A DNA stretch of 64,000 bases from Amia ocellicauda (Eukaryota > Chordata > Actinopteri > Amiiformes > Amiidae), in the NCBI RefSeq assembly GCF_036373705.1, contig NW_027102659.1, positions 496,001 to 560,000 on the forward strand, written 5' to 3'. A program made the position numbers and the translations under genes. The notes beneath the pieces were generated by a model. That model had not been told where the DNA came from. It did not search any database and was given only the letters and a program-made list of their open reading frames with translations. Numbering within the stretch: position 1 is the stretch's first letter; every line of letters starts with the position of its first letter. This document shows positions 9,885 to 19,243 of this stretch, one piece after another.

Positions 9885-9909
9885 AACCCGCGGTGCATGC
9901 GTGCTAGTG

Positions 9910-10272
9910 CACACAGTGCTGACCACAAGTGAAGGTCTGAAGACTTTGTACTTGACGACCGCTGTAAATGGTTTCTTGACAGTTGTTGAGCAGAAAGTTA
10001 TTGATCTTCCGAGGGAAAGGTCTGAAATCCGGGGGGTTTGCATAGGAATCAAAAAATTCACCACGATGGTCCTCCCTTAGATAAATAGCCAGCCAATGTT
10101 CTCCGGGCATATTTTTAGGGTGTGTGTTGATTATGTACATTGCAGGTAAATTCTTGATCTTAAATTTAGGCAGCTGATCGCAGGCGTTGACTCCTTGAAA
10201 CAGTTTCCGTGAGCCGGCCAGGGCATTCATGATGTGGTTGAGCTCTCTGGTGTTCATTTTAATAATAATCAT
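9910..10272 (-). pseudogene. Adenain-like protease, N-terminal part (P2)
   Basis: This is the first two thirds of the protease, with the catalytic His (GEHW), Asp (FFDSY) and Cys (TCGQHC) regions present. The gene stops at the element-host junction, where the open frame runs on only briefly into host repeat. Confidence 0.88.
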
Positions 10273-11574
10273 ACGGAACGTTTCTCCTCTGATTCACCTC
10301 AATAATGTTGTCAAACACAGCATACACGACCATATTTACAGTGTGTGGTAGAGGCTGCTTGAAACGCATCTCCAAACGCATATTGCCCGTCTTCATCAGT
10401 GAAATATGTTGTCCACACTCTTCGTCAGGGGTCAGGTTGAAACCGTACAGGGTGTAACCGCTGCAGTATTCCCGGCGATCGATCAGCAGAGTTTGATCCT
10501 TGAGATGGCGACCCGTAGCCAGTACTAGACTGTAATATTCACGAACCGCATTGCCGTTTTCAAAGTCAGGTTGAAAAGGTCTGGATGGAACCTGCACACC
10601 ATCGACGTACAATGCTATAAATTCCGCGTTATAATGTTTAAAGTTAAAGGTGTTCTTGTTGTAAACCCCGGTAAATGCATCATTATCCACGAGACCTATA
10701 ATAACCTGTTTTGGGAGCTGTCCTAGAAACAGATTTTCCTGGTTCATCACCCGTGTCCCTGCGGGGATACTGTGGACTTTCATATAGACTCTTTCGATCG
10801 GGTACTTGGCGTTTGCCGTCACTAACGCCAGCGCGTGTCCTAGTTTAACCGCCGGGGAGACGGACACTTATTTCACAAACAGCGAGGCCGATAATATGGT
10901 CAGTTTATATTTTTCCGTATCAGGGGTCATCAGACAAAAAGCACTTTTACTACGGATCATTTTAATTTTAATGTCTACCCCGTTGAGCATGAGTTTTTCT
11001 TGGAAAAATATGTCTGCATGGATATGCCCCATTAGCTCAAAGGTCCTCCCTTCTGTTGAAGAGGCCGATCTTTTTTGCAAACCCTTATTGAGTCCCTCTG
11101 GATCCTTGTCGTCCATAGCTTCCGGGATGTCTTTGAAGAGAAGGCCGGGGCTGAACTGTTTGCTTAGGGTCTCCTCACTATAATTAAGGATACACTCCAT
11201 CATGACTCTATAGGGGTAAGTATTGCTGCTTTGACTAATGAGCCGATCTCCCAGGGTCACATCCACCTGTGAAAACATGGTGGCCACCGGGTAATTGATT
11301 AATTGATGACCCCAGCGTTGGCCGTCTTCTCGATTGCATCGCCATCCTAATCAGTCACTTTACAGTTCATTAAAATAAATGTGTTATTCAAATCAATATA
11401 ATCCTCGCCATTGCCAGCTATAAAAAACTCCAGAGGGGCCGTGTCTGAAATTGCAGAAAGAGGGGGAATCTCTACATATATGATCTTATCTATACTCGTT
11501 TGAGTGTATGGAACTGTAAACAGATCCAGTTCTGATTTGACGCATTCTTCCGATAGACTGTTGACAAAAGACAT
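10259..11574 (-). pseudogene. Polinton major capsid protein (P2)
   Basis: This is the same double-jelly-roll capsid gene as in P1, about 97% alike by eye and with about two to three breaks. The C-terminal block (RREYCSGYTLYGFNLTPDEEC up to NVPYDYY), which is less clear in P1, is open here. Confidence 0.86.
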
Positions 11575-11576
11575 GT

Positions 11577-12065
11577 TTAAAAGATGTATCCTGAGGCTCT
11601 ATTTTTCTTTCTTTGAGACTTTCTTTTTGCAGGTTTTTTCTTGTGCTGCTTCCTTCTCCGAGTGTTTCCACGATATGTTGGAGAATGAGAGATTCTTCGT
11701 TTTTTGTTAGCCACGGATCTTCGTCGCCCTGGTGGACACATGCTGTTTCTTCTTTTACCCCCCCTCCTCGCCATTACCATGAGACCCGAACCCTCCTGAT
11801 GCTCATGGCTAGCTGCCCGGTTCATAACATTGGTGAACACGTCACTAACAATATTTTTAGCCGCTGATTTCAAGTGGGGTCTGGCTATAGCAAAGCCTCT
11901 CTTAAGCAGGGGTACGGCCATTCTAAAGAGACCATGAAAGAGTCCTCCTAGACCGGCGCCATACATTGTGGGGGCTCCTACAAAACCGGGCAAGCCGTTC
12001 CCGGCTTGCATCTTGTAATAATCCACATAGGCGCTAGGATCTACATAACCCCTCGAGGTAGCCAT
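11577..12065 (-). CDS. Small basic capsid/core protein, pVI/pX-like (P2)
   Basis: The gene looks whole, with 162 residues from the ATG of MATSRGYVDPSAYVDYYK. It has a Gly-rich amphipathic segment at about 29-60 (GAGLGGLFHGLFRMAVPLLKRGF) and an Arg/Lys-rich tail from about residue 100 (RRRKQHKKKPAKRKSQRKKNRASGYIF region). By comparison with adenovirus pVI/pX and adintovirus minor proteins, it may act in membrane lysis and DNA packing. It ends 3 bases before the major capsid start. Confidence 0.72.
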   Translation of the reverse strand: MATSRGYVDPSAYVDYYKMQAGNGLPGFVGAPTMYGAGLGGLFHGLFRMAVPLLKRGFAIARPHLKSAAKNIVSDVFTNVMNRAASHEHQEGSGLMVMARRGGKRRNSMCPPGRRRSVANKKRRISHSPTYRGNTRRRKQHKKKPAKRKSQRKKNRASGYIF

Positions 12066-12066
12066 T

Positions 12067-12799
12067 TTAATAATGTACAAACTGTTTCAGGGGTCGAAAA
12101 TGTAGTTTGACAATAACTTTACTGAAGCGGAAGGGTACGTTGATATTCTGATCCGATTTTACTTCGATCGTGATGTTGTCAAATTGGGTCTTTGAGACTG
12201 GTACGTAGTGTGGCTTGTCATAAGTAATTGTGACCATGTCATTGCTTTTACCTTTAATAAGTACATTTCTCAAAAGGGGGACATAACTATCCCCGACCCT
12301 CTGGTGGGTTATGATATCCGTATACACATAAAGAGTGTAAAAGCCGCCCCACCACTTCTGAGAACCTGCTCTCTGTGTCAGAATAGATCCCAAATATACG
12401 CCCCAGTTGGCCGCTGGTTTGAATGCTAATACCTGGTTTTGACACCTTGTACACTCTGTTTTTAATAGGGTTGTAATATAGCTTGATGTTGGGGGTGCCT
12501 TCTGAGAACTGTTTATGCATCTCATCTAATATTTTATCCACATTGTCATAATAACCTCCTTGTATCGTGAATGTCCATTGACTCTTTTTAACATCATCAA
12601 AAATGGCGAAGGTGGCATCCTTATCTTGTAAAACAGCCCAAGTGTAAGGATACTGTATTTCCGCCAACCCCACTTCCCACGACCCCCTTAGATCTATAGA
12701 TTTTCCAAATTGTACCGTGTAACTGGATATTTCATTTTTAGGGTATATATCGAGAGAGGCGTTACTGGGTAGAGTCACGTAGAAGCCTCCTGATTCCAT
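12067..12799 (-). pseudogene. Penton-like minor capsid protein (P2)
   Basis: The family opening MESGGFYVTLPSNAS and the WEVGLAEIQYPYTW block are present. The region is 244 codons and is broken about once. The preceding frame overlaps the integrase end, as in the other copies. Confidence 0.82.
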
Positions 12800-12845
12800 C
12801 TTGAGTATCGAAAGTAATGCCCACAACACACCCGCGGGCAAGTTG

Positions 12846-13955
12846 TTATAAGGATTGAATATCGGAAACCTGTTGTTCCGGGACCCAACTATTGAACTTT
12901 TCAGGCCATCCAAGCCATTTCATCAACACATATTTTTTCCGGTTCTGGGTTTTTTCAGCTAATATCTTTTCAACTCTGTATACACTGTCTTTACCCACAA
13001 TAATTTTTTGTAACTCGGCTTCGTAAAACGTTCCTTCTATATCCTCCCCGTCATAGTCTTTTAACCGGTACACGGGTGGGTCTCTAGCCAACTGTTCGGT
13101 AACTGTAAAATATTCGTCAGAAAATGTTTCTTCATAACCTTTGGCAAAAGTACTCCTTAGCTTTGAAACGCGAACCACATCACCGATGTTGAACTTATAA
13201 GTAGTTTTTCCCTTCTTAATAAATGGTCCGTATAATTTTTTATAGACCTTAAAAGAATTACTTTGATCAACATCTTTAGGCTTCATTTTAATACTGGTGT
13301 GATACCCTTGGTTGTAAGCATCGATAAAATCCTGAACTTTATCAAAATACTTGAACGTGTTGACCGCTGTAAAATATCTCCACATTTTGGTCTTTATGGT
13401 GCGGTTAAACCTCTCCACTACCGATGCCCTAAGCTCATTACCGGTGGTGAAATGATGTATTTTGTGTCTCTTCAGTAGATTCTGAAATTCTCTGTTGAGA
13501 AACTCTTTTCCTTTATCAGTCTGCAGTTTTTTAGGACATCGACCCTGGGACAATATATCCTCAAAGGCCCTTGTCACCGCCCGACCTGTTTTATTATGTA
13601 GAATGCGAGCCCAGGCATATTTTGATAACACATCGATACACATCAACATCAATTTGTGACCATTGTTATGTTTTGATAAATTTGACATATCGACTAGATC
13701 CATTTGCCATTGTGAGTCTATGTCAGTTGCATATACGCGGTTTCTTTTAAAGTTAATCCTGAGAGGTTTATGTAAGGTATAGGCGTCTTGTTCCCGTAAC
13801 CATTCTGAAACAACCACATCATTAACCTTCACTCCGGCCTCAGCGAGTCCTCTTTGAAAACCCTTCTTACCCGCCAAACCCCCAATCTTGGCTGGGTTGT
13901 AGTATAGTTCCTGCATTTGGGGAGCTTGCCGAGTCATTCTGTCAAATAACCACAC
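12846..13955 (-). CDS. Polinton integrase with chromodomain (P2)
   Basis: This open frame of 369 residues looks whole. An N-terminal region of about 75 residues is followed by the rve catalytic core with Asp86 (MDLVD), Asp147 (TDKGKEF) and Glu181 (VVERFNRT), a D-x60-D-x33-E arrangement. A basic SH3-like stretch (KFNIGDVVRVSK, about 254-265) follows, then a chromodomain at about 325-365 with the aromatic residues Tyr326, Trp347 and Trp357. It is related to Ty3/retroviral and Ginger-type integrases. In Polintons it inserts the element and makes 6 bp duplications. TATAAAA lies upstream on the minus strand (near 13980). Confidence 0.92.
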   Translation of the reverse strand: MWLFDRMTRQAPQMQELYYNPAKIGGLAGKKGFQRGLAEAGVKVNDVVVSEWLREQDAYTLHKPLRINFKRNRVYATDIDSQWQMDLVDMSNLSKHNNGHKLMLMCIDVLSKYAWARILHNKTGRAVTRAFEDILSQGRCPKKLQTDKGKEFLNREFQNLLKRHKIHHFTTGNELRASVVERFNRTIKTKMWRYFTAVNTFKYFDKVQDFIDAYNQGYHTSIKMKPKDVDQSNSFKVYKKLYGPFIKKGKTTYKFNIGDVVRVSKLRSTFAKGYEETFSDEYFTVTEQLARDPPVYRLKDYDGEDIEGTFYEAELQKIIVGKDSVYRVEKILAEKTQNRKKYVLMKWLGWPEKFNSWVPEQQVSDIQSL

Positions 13956-14109
13956 AGACCCACACTATGCGCAAAGTTTTTATACAAGGTTTTTTATTCA
14001 ACTTCAGGAGAGCAGATACCCCTTTTTAGACATTTGAGAAAAGTATAACATACACAACAATTTTTTCTACGGTCCAGACAAAAAGAAATCAGATGATTGG
14101 TTACTTGAT

Positions 14110-14628
14110 CTATATCAACAAATATACCTGTTTCTTTATCTTGTAGGCACACACCTCAGTTACATATGTAAATAAAACAACAATATGACCTATTTTAAAA
14201 GTAAACAGAGGTGTATTAAACATGCTCAGTAAAAGGTCATACAGATGTTGATGAAATGGCCTAATATCATTCTTGGCCCCCTTGAGCGCTTCATCCCAGT
14301 GTTCGTACCCCCCGGTCTTTGTTACAGCAGCCATTAACTTTTCCAGGTTTGAAAGTTGATCCTCATCGATGGTTAAATCTGTAGAGAAAAGGCTCGCGTT
14401 GGCTACTTTTCTGTCAAGCACATGGTGTAATAGCGCTCTCAGGTTAGCTGCAGAGTGTTGATGACAGAACCAGTTGCAGAAGCAGTCCAGGGTCTGAGGT
14501 CTTGGAGAGTAACCGCAGTCAAAGGGTTCCAGAGTGTATACAAAATCTGGGGAATAGAACCAGGGGTGATCCCGGGTTTGAAGAGGCCTGTAGAGCCTGT
14601 CGACGTCCGCAGCTTTCAGGTAAGACAT
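14110..14628 (-). pseudogene. Shortened accessory A/B block (P2)
   Basis: One open frame of 172 residues starts like gene B (MSYLKAADVDRLYRPLQTRDH) and ends like gene A (GHIVVLFTYVTEVC, KKQVYLLI). P1, P3, P4 and P6 have two separate genes in this place. It is a derived form shared with P5 and shows no sign of being a functional new gene. Confidence 0.6.
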
Positions 14629-14706
14629 TCTCTTTAATTTTAAACCATGATTGAATTGTTGCGCCTTTTATCCTATCTCTTCACTACGTCACGACACACC
14701 GCCCTC

Positions 14707-15417
14707 TTAGAAGAGAGTAGCCCCTGAGCCGTCAGACCCCCCTCCAAAACCCCACACGTCGTCTGTTTTATCATCGTCGTCGTCATTCAAGGGGGATATA
14801 TAATCCATAATCCAGCATATTCTCCTTCTAACCAAATCCAGTTGCGAACATTTGGTCAAGATGTCAAAACCATCATTTATACAGTTTATGACCTCTTTCA
14901 AGAACGGCCAGTCCACGGCGTCAAACATAATTTCAGTAACCTGTTTTTCTGGATCCTCCACACCCCCTTCAATAGGGTTTGTAATCAGAGTACTGCTAAA
15001 CAAAACCTTACGATCTGTAGTTAGAGATAGACTCTTCACCACTCTACCGTAGTTCTGCAAGCTTTCCCATTCACACCTTTCAAAACCCTGAGTCGGAGAC
15101 TCCATTTCGCATTCTCTTGGACCCTCTTGCAAGCCTTCTAGAGTCTTATCCACAAGCCCCAGATCTCTCCAGGCCATCACCTTCAACCAGTCCTCATAAG
15201 AGTATTCAATTACCGTCTCAAAAGGTTCCAACGTACCCTCCTTCTCTCCCAAAGCAAAAAGCTCCACTCCAACATAGCTGGGATCCCTTTTAAAGCGGTA
15301 ACCCCGTCGAGCCCCCCAGAACAACACCCAGGAGCGTTCAATCTTCAAATTGGTGAGTACAGGAACCCTTGCCCGGGATTGTTTCTTGCGGGGTTTCATG
15401 TTGATGTCGCTGGACAT
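14707..15417 (-). CDS. Accessory gene C, long form (P2)
   Basis: The product is 236 residues from MSSDINMKPRKKQSRARVPV. The first 120 residues match the short form in P1. The extra part contains a helical FDAVDWPFLKEVINCINDGFD stretch, a Cys/Leu block, then an Asp-run (NDDDDDKTDD) and a Gly-rich end. I do not recognise it. The acidic end could be a transactivation-type tail (speculative). Confidence 0.55.
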   Translation of the reverse strand: MSSDINMKPRKKQSRARVPVLTNLKIERSWVLFWGARRGYRFKRDPSYVGVELFALGEKEGTLEPFETVIEYSYEDWLKVMAWRDLGLVDKTLEGLQEGPRECEMESPTQGFERCEWESLQNYGRVVKSLSLTTDRKVLFSSTLITNPIEGGVEDPEKQVTEIMFDAVDWPFLKEVINCINDGFDILTKCSQLDLVRRRICWIMDYISPLNDDDDDKTDDVWGFGGGSDGSGATLF

Positions 15418-15535
15418 GTTGAAGAAGCGGGATGTTTCTGATGCTGAGAATTAAAGAGGTATTGCCTAAAAGCAGCGCGGGTTCTTAAATAGAGAGGAGA
15501 GTTTCGGGGCGTTGCCTTCAGAGGGGTGGGGGTAT

Positions 15536-15720
15536 TTATGGGTGGCCTTGATGTTCAGGGTTTTATGGGTGTACACTTTCTGACGGATATGACGTAGGAA
15601 TAATTAAGGAAATAACTCTACCTAAAATCACGCCCCCCAATTATGACGTAGGAATATTAATAAGCTTAGGGCATACGTCATAACAAAATAGGCCGCGCCC
15701 AAAAAACCCTACTATCTACT
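15536..15720. repeat. Right terminal inverted repeat of P2
   Basis: This matches the P4 right inverted repeat, with the three TGACGTA motifs and GC-rich blocks, and ends CTATCTACT before CTTATG. Confidence 0.9.
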
Positions 15721-16036
15721 CTTATGTAGTTGAAGGCGCAGTATAGCTCTGATAGTCTGGTGGTGACGGAAGACCACCAGCCGTTTGAACAAGCCATTCA
15801 GCATCACCTTGTTGGGCTAAGTGCAGGCACTGTCAGAGCGCAGGGCGTCCTGCCTTTGAAAGAGTTTCCGAAGTGTCCTGATGTGCCCTTTAGCAATGCC
15901 AAACAGGTCTGTGAAAATGGCATCCTTTCGCGGCACTTCAGACGCCATCTCACAGTCTAGCCGACCTGAAATGCCTGAGCCCGTTTTACCAGCAGGCTTC
16001 AACGGTAACCGTTTGAAGCAAGACGTGGCGGTGTCA

Positions 16037-16108
16037 GTTTCCGTAGTGTAGCGGTTATCACGTTCGCCTAACACGCGAAAGGTCCCCGGTTCGAAACCGG
16101 GCGGAAAC
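16037..16108 (+). tRNA. tRNA-Val (AAC)
   Basis: This is the best tRNA of the array by eye. All stems pair: GTTTCCG/CGGAAAC, TTCGC/GCGAA and CCCGG/CCGGG. The loop is CTAACAC with anticodon AAC, the T loop is TTCGAAA, and the D arm reads TAGCGGTTATCAC. A TTTT tract follows about 25 bases downstream. It is likely functional. Confidence 0.92.
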
Positions 16109-16681
16109 AGCCTGCTGTGGGCCGGCCCTTTTCGTCCTGTTTGCCCTCGTGGTTCCCCGGAGGCGGTGGGTAGCTTTTCTTCATTGGAGTGCCCGAAATC
16201 GGTGCTCTCAGAGCGTCCGTCCGTCGACAGGTTGAAATTGTAAACGCTGGTGTAGCCACTTTTAATTAAAATCTGATGATGATGATGATGATGATGATGA
16301 TGTTGTTGTTGTTGTTCTTGTTGTCATCGTGGTCGCCGTCATTATTATTGTTAAAGTAAAGCAGTAGTTAGATTTGTTGCTACCGTAAGGTGTAGAAGGC
16401 ACAATAGCTCTGTGATTGTCTGATGGTGGCACAAGACGAGCAGCAGCTGTTTGAACAAGCCATTGAGCATCACCTTGTTGGGGTAAGTGTAAGTCTTGTC
16501 ATAGCTCAGGGCATTCTTCCTTTAAAAGAGTTTCCAAAGTGTCCTGATGTGCCCTTGAGCAATGCAATATAGGTCAGTGAAAATAGAAACCTTTATCTCA
16601 CAGGCAGGCCCACGGGAAACGCCTGTGCGCGTTTTACCAGCCTGCTTCGATGGGAGCCAATCGAAACCCCAGGACAGGTTG

Positions 16682-16753
16682 GTTTCTGTAGTGTAGTGGC
16701 TATCATGTTCGCCTCACACGCGAGAAGTCCCTGGTTCGAAACTGGGCGGAAAC
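16682..16753 (+). tRNA. tRNA-Val (CAC), somewhat diverged
   Basis: This CAC-anticodon copy has G-T pairs in the acceptor (GTTTCTG), anticodon stem (TTCGC/GCGAG) and T stem (CCTGG/CTGGG). Folding is still possible, but function is uncertain. Confidence 0.65.
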
Positions 16754-16979
16754 AACCCGCGGTGCACGCGTGCCAGTGCCGTGTTACCCGTCCTCATCTC
16801 TCTGCCCCATGGCCGGCCGTCGTTTTCTCTTCCTCGGAGTGGCAAGAAATCCTGACCTTGAGAACAAATGATCGCAGAAGGGTAGCTTTGCGAGGCGCTG
16901 GAACTGACACTTTTAAAATCGATACATGTCGTTGCTGTTGCAATACGACCGTAGCAGGATCGGTGACATTGCTGTTACT

Positions 16980-16985
16980 CTTATG
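16980..16985. other. Unoccupied Polinton target site
   Basis: CTTATG sits in the context GCTGTTACT-CTTATG-TAGTTGAAGG. The left half is the sequence just before P4 and the right half is the sequence just after P1, P2, P4, P5 and P6. This unit never received the Polinton, or the exchange that spread the array restored it. Confidence 0.9.
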
Positions 16986-17517
16986 TAGTTGAAGGCGCAA
17001 AATAGCTCTGATAGTCTGGTGGTGACGGAAGACCACCAGCCGTTTGAACAAGCCATTCAGCATCACCTTGTTGGGCTAAGTGCAGGCACTGTCTGATCGC
17101 AGGGCGTCCTGCCTTTGAAAGAGTTTCCGAAGTATCCCGAAATCGGTGCACTCAGAGCGTCCGTCCGTCGACAGGTTGAAATTGTAAACGCTGGTGTAGC
17201 CACTTTTAATTAAAATCTGATGATGATGTTATTGTTCTTGTTGTTGTTGTTGTTGTTCTTGTTTTTCTTTTTGTCGTCGTGGTCGCCGTCATTATTATTG
17301 TTAAAGTAAAGCTACCGTAAGGTGTAGAAGGCACAATAGCTCTGTGATTGTCTGATGGTGGCACAAGACGAGCATCAGCTGTTTGAACAAGCCATTGAGC
17401 ATCACCTTGTTGGGGTAAGTGTAAGTCTTGTCATAGCTCAGGGCGTTCTTCCTTTGAAAGAGTTTCCAAAGTGTCCTGATGTGTCCTTGAGCAATGCAAA
17501 ATAGGTCAGTGAAAATA

Positions 17518-18685
17518 CACTCACCTAAAGGATTATTAGGAACACCATACTAATACTATGTTTGACACCCTTTCGCCTTCAGAACTGACTTAATTCTACG
17601 TGGCATTGATTCAACAAGGTGCTGAAAGCATTCTTTAGAAATGTTGGCCCAAATTGATAGGATAGCATCTTGCAGTTGATGGAGATTTGTGGGATGCACA
17701 TCCAGGGCACGAAGCTCCCGTTCCACCACATCCCAAAGATGCTCTATTGGGTTGAGATCTGGTGACTGTGGGGGCCAGTTTAGTACAGTGAACTCATTGT
17801 CATGTTCAAGAAACCAATTTGAAATGATTCAACCTTTGTGACATGGTGCATTATCCTGCTGGAAGTAGCCATCAGAGGATGGGTACATGGTGGTCATAAA
17901 GGGATGGACATGGTCAGAAACAATGCTCAGGTAGGCCGTGGCATTTAAACGATGCCCAATTGGCACTAAGGAGCCTAAAGTGTGCCAAGAAAACATCCCC
18001 CACACCATTACACCACCACCACCAGCCTGCACAGTGGTAACAAGGCATGATGGATCCATGTTCTCATTCTGTTTACGTCAAATTCTGTCTCAACAGAAAT
18101 CGAGACTCATCAGACCAGGCAACAACTGTCCAATTTTGGTGAGTTTGTGCAAATTGTAGCCTCTTTTTCCTATTTGTAGTGGAGATGAGTGGTACCCGGT
18201 GGGGTCTTCTGCTGTTGTAGCCCATCCGCCTCAAGGTTGTACGTGTTGTGGCTTCACAAATGCTTTGCTGCATACCTCGGTTGTAACGAGTGGTTATTTC
18301 AGTCAAAGTTGCTCTTCTATCAGCTTGAATCAGTCGGCCCATTCTCCTCTGACCTCTAGCATCAACAAGGCATTTTCGCCCACAGGACTGCCGCATACTG
18401 GATGTTTTTCCCTTTTCACACCATTCTTTGTAAACCCTAGAAATGGTTGTGCGTGAAAATCCCAGTAACTGAGCAGATTGTGAAATACTCAGACCAGCCC
18501 GTCTGGCACCAACAACCATGCCACGCTCAAAATTGCTTAAATCACCTTTCTTTCCCATTCAGACTTTCAGTTTGGAGTTCAGGAGATTGTCTTGACCAGG
18601 ACCACACCCCTAAATGCATTGAAGCAACTGCCATATGATTGGTTGGTTATTGAACAGGTGTTCCTAATAATCCTTTAGGTGAGTG
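17518..18685 (-). mobile_element. Tc1/mariner-type DNA transposon, copy 2
   Basis: This 1168 bp copy lies 8971 bp downstream of copy 1 at the same site, with the same TA flanks, the same damaged leftward transposase (17556-18558) and the same inverted ends. It came with the array duplication. Confidence 0.95.
17556..18558 (-). pseudogene. Tc1-type transposase, broken (copy 2)
   Basis: It has the same translation as copy 1: helix-turn-helix part, WSDESRF, QQDNAPCH and the SPDLNPIEHLWD block. It shares the frame loss after RFLLRQNLT and the in-frame stop after NAPCHKG. Confidence 0.9.
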
Positions 18686-18783
18686 TAGAAACCTTTATCT
18701 CACAGGCTGGCCCACGGGAAACGCCTGTGCGCGTTTTACCAGCCGGCTTCGATGGGAGCCATTCGAAACACCAGGACAGGTCG

Positions 18784-18855
18784 GTTTCCGTAGTGTAGTG
18801 GCTATCACGTTCGCCTCACACGCGAAAGGTCCCTGGTTCGAAACCGGGCGGAAAC
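18784..18855 (+). tRNA. tRNA-Val (CAC)
   Basis: The sequence is the same as the copy at 9813. The acceptor and anticodon stems pair, and the B box GGTTCGAAACC is intact. It sits 25 bases before the edge of Polinton copy P3. Confidence 0.8.
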
Positions 18856-18880
18856 AACCCGCGGTGCATGCGTGCTAGTG

Positions 18881-19243
18881 CACACAGTGCTGACCACAAG
18901 TGAAGGTCTGAAGACTTTGTACTTGACGACCGCTGTAAATGGTTTCTTGACAGTTGTTGAGCAGAAAGTTATTGATCTTCCGAGGGAAAGGTCTGAAATC
19001 CGGGGGGTTTGCATAGGAATCAAAAAATTCACCACGGTGGTCCTCCCTTAGATAAATAGCCAGCCAATGTTCTCCGGGCATATTTTTAGGGTGTGTGTTG
19101 ATTATGTACATTGCAGGTAAATTCTTGATCTTAAATTTAGGCAGCTGATCGCAGGCGTAGACTCCTTGAAACAGTTTCCGTGAGCCGGCCAGGGCATTCA
19201 TGATGTGGTTGAGCTCTCTGGTGTTCATTTTAATAATAATCAT
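18881..19243 (-). pseudogene. Adenain-like protease, N-terminal part (P3)
   Basis: This is the same partial gene as in P2. The catalytic His, Asp and Cys regions are present, and the gene is cut at the shared junction with host DNA. Confidence 0.88.

Larger units (their letters stand above)
7346..9909. repeat. Host tRNA-Val tandem repeat block H1
   Basis: This is non-coding host repeat DNA. It starts at the target sequence CTTATG and contains two and a half repeat units. Each unit has a conserved leader (GTTTGAACAAGCCATT, CACCTTGTTGGG), a tRNA-Val copy, and a tail ending in a variable GAT/TTG microsatellite. Units are about 600-660 bp when whole. A Tc1-like element interrupts the last unit. 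The short frames seen here (for example within the microsatellite at 7572-7760) are not genes. Confidence 0.85.
9910..15720 (+). mobile_element. Polinton copy P2 (right part only)
   Basis: This 5.8 kb remnant runs from within the protease gene to the right inverted repeat. Its left edge joins host repeat DNA at a short shared CACACAGTG-like sequence, and exactly the same junction recurs in P3, P5 and P6. It contains leftward genes only: partial protease, major capsid, small basic protein, penton, whole-looking integrase, a shortened A/B block and gene C. The right end is followed by CTTATGTAGTTGAAGG as in P1 and P4. It is a fossil with about two broken genes besides the missing half. Confidence 0.93.
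15721..18880. repeat. Host tRNA-Val tandem repeat block H2
   Basis: This non-coding host block holds one AAC unit (tRNA at 16037), one CAC unit (tRNA at 16682), a short unit without a tRNA (about 16996-17335), and a unit interrupted by a Tc1-like element and ending with a CAC tRNA (18784). It includes an uninterrupted Polinton target at 16980. The leader of the unit contains an 8 bp hairpin stem, CTGGTGGT with ACCACCAG. I see no protein gene. Confidence 0.85.

Noticed and set aside
7346-9909. CRISPR-like or other prokaryotic repeat array
   Set aside because: The repeats are several hundred bases long with nuclear tRNA genes and a Tc1-type transposon. There are no short repeat-spacer units and no cas genes.
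9834-10064. Frame crossing the host-Polinton junction as a new chimeric gene
   Set aside because: It is out of frame with the protease and reads through the tRNA-Val copy on the other strand. It recurs only because the junction was duplicated.
12846-13955. Retrovirus or LTR retrotransposon, suggested by the rve integrase with chromodomain
   Set aside because: There is no reverse transcriptase, gag or LTR. The integrase lies among capsid, protease and PolB genes with inverted ends and 6 bp duplications, which is a Polinton.
16037-16380. tRNA-Val-headed SINE family as an explanation for the host repeat
   Set aside because: The copies sit in regular tandem order with shared leaders on both sides, have intact acceptor stems and lack target duplications. 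A tandem tRNA array fits better, although a genome-wide search would be needed to exclude a SINE link.
16696-16992. 98-residue plus-strand frame in host DNA (also 42902 and 52536)
   Set aside because: It starts inside a tRNA copy and crosses non-coding repeat and the target site. There is no recognisable domain.
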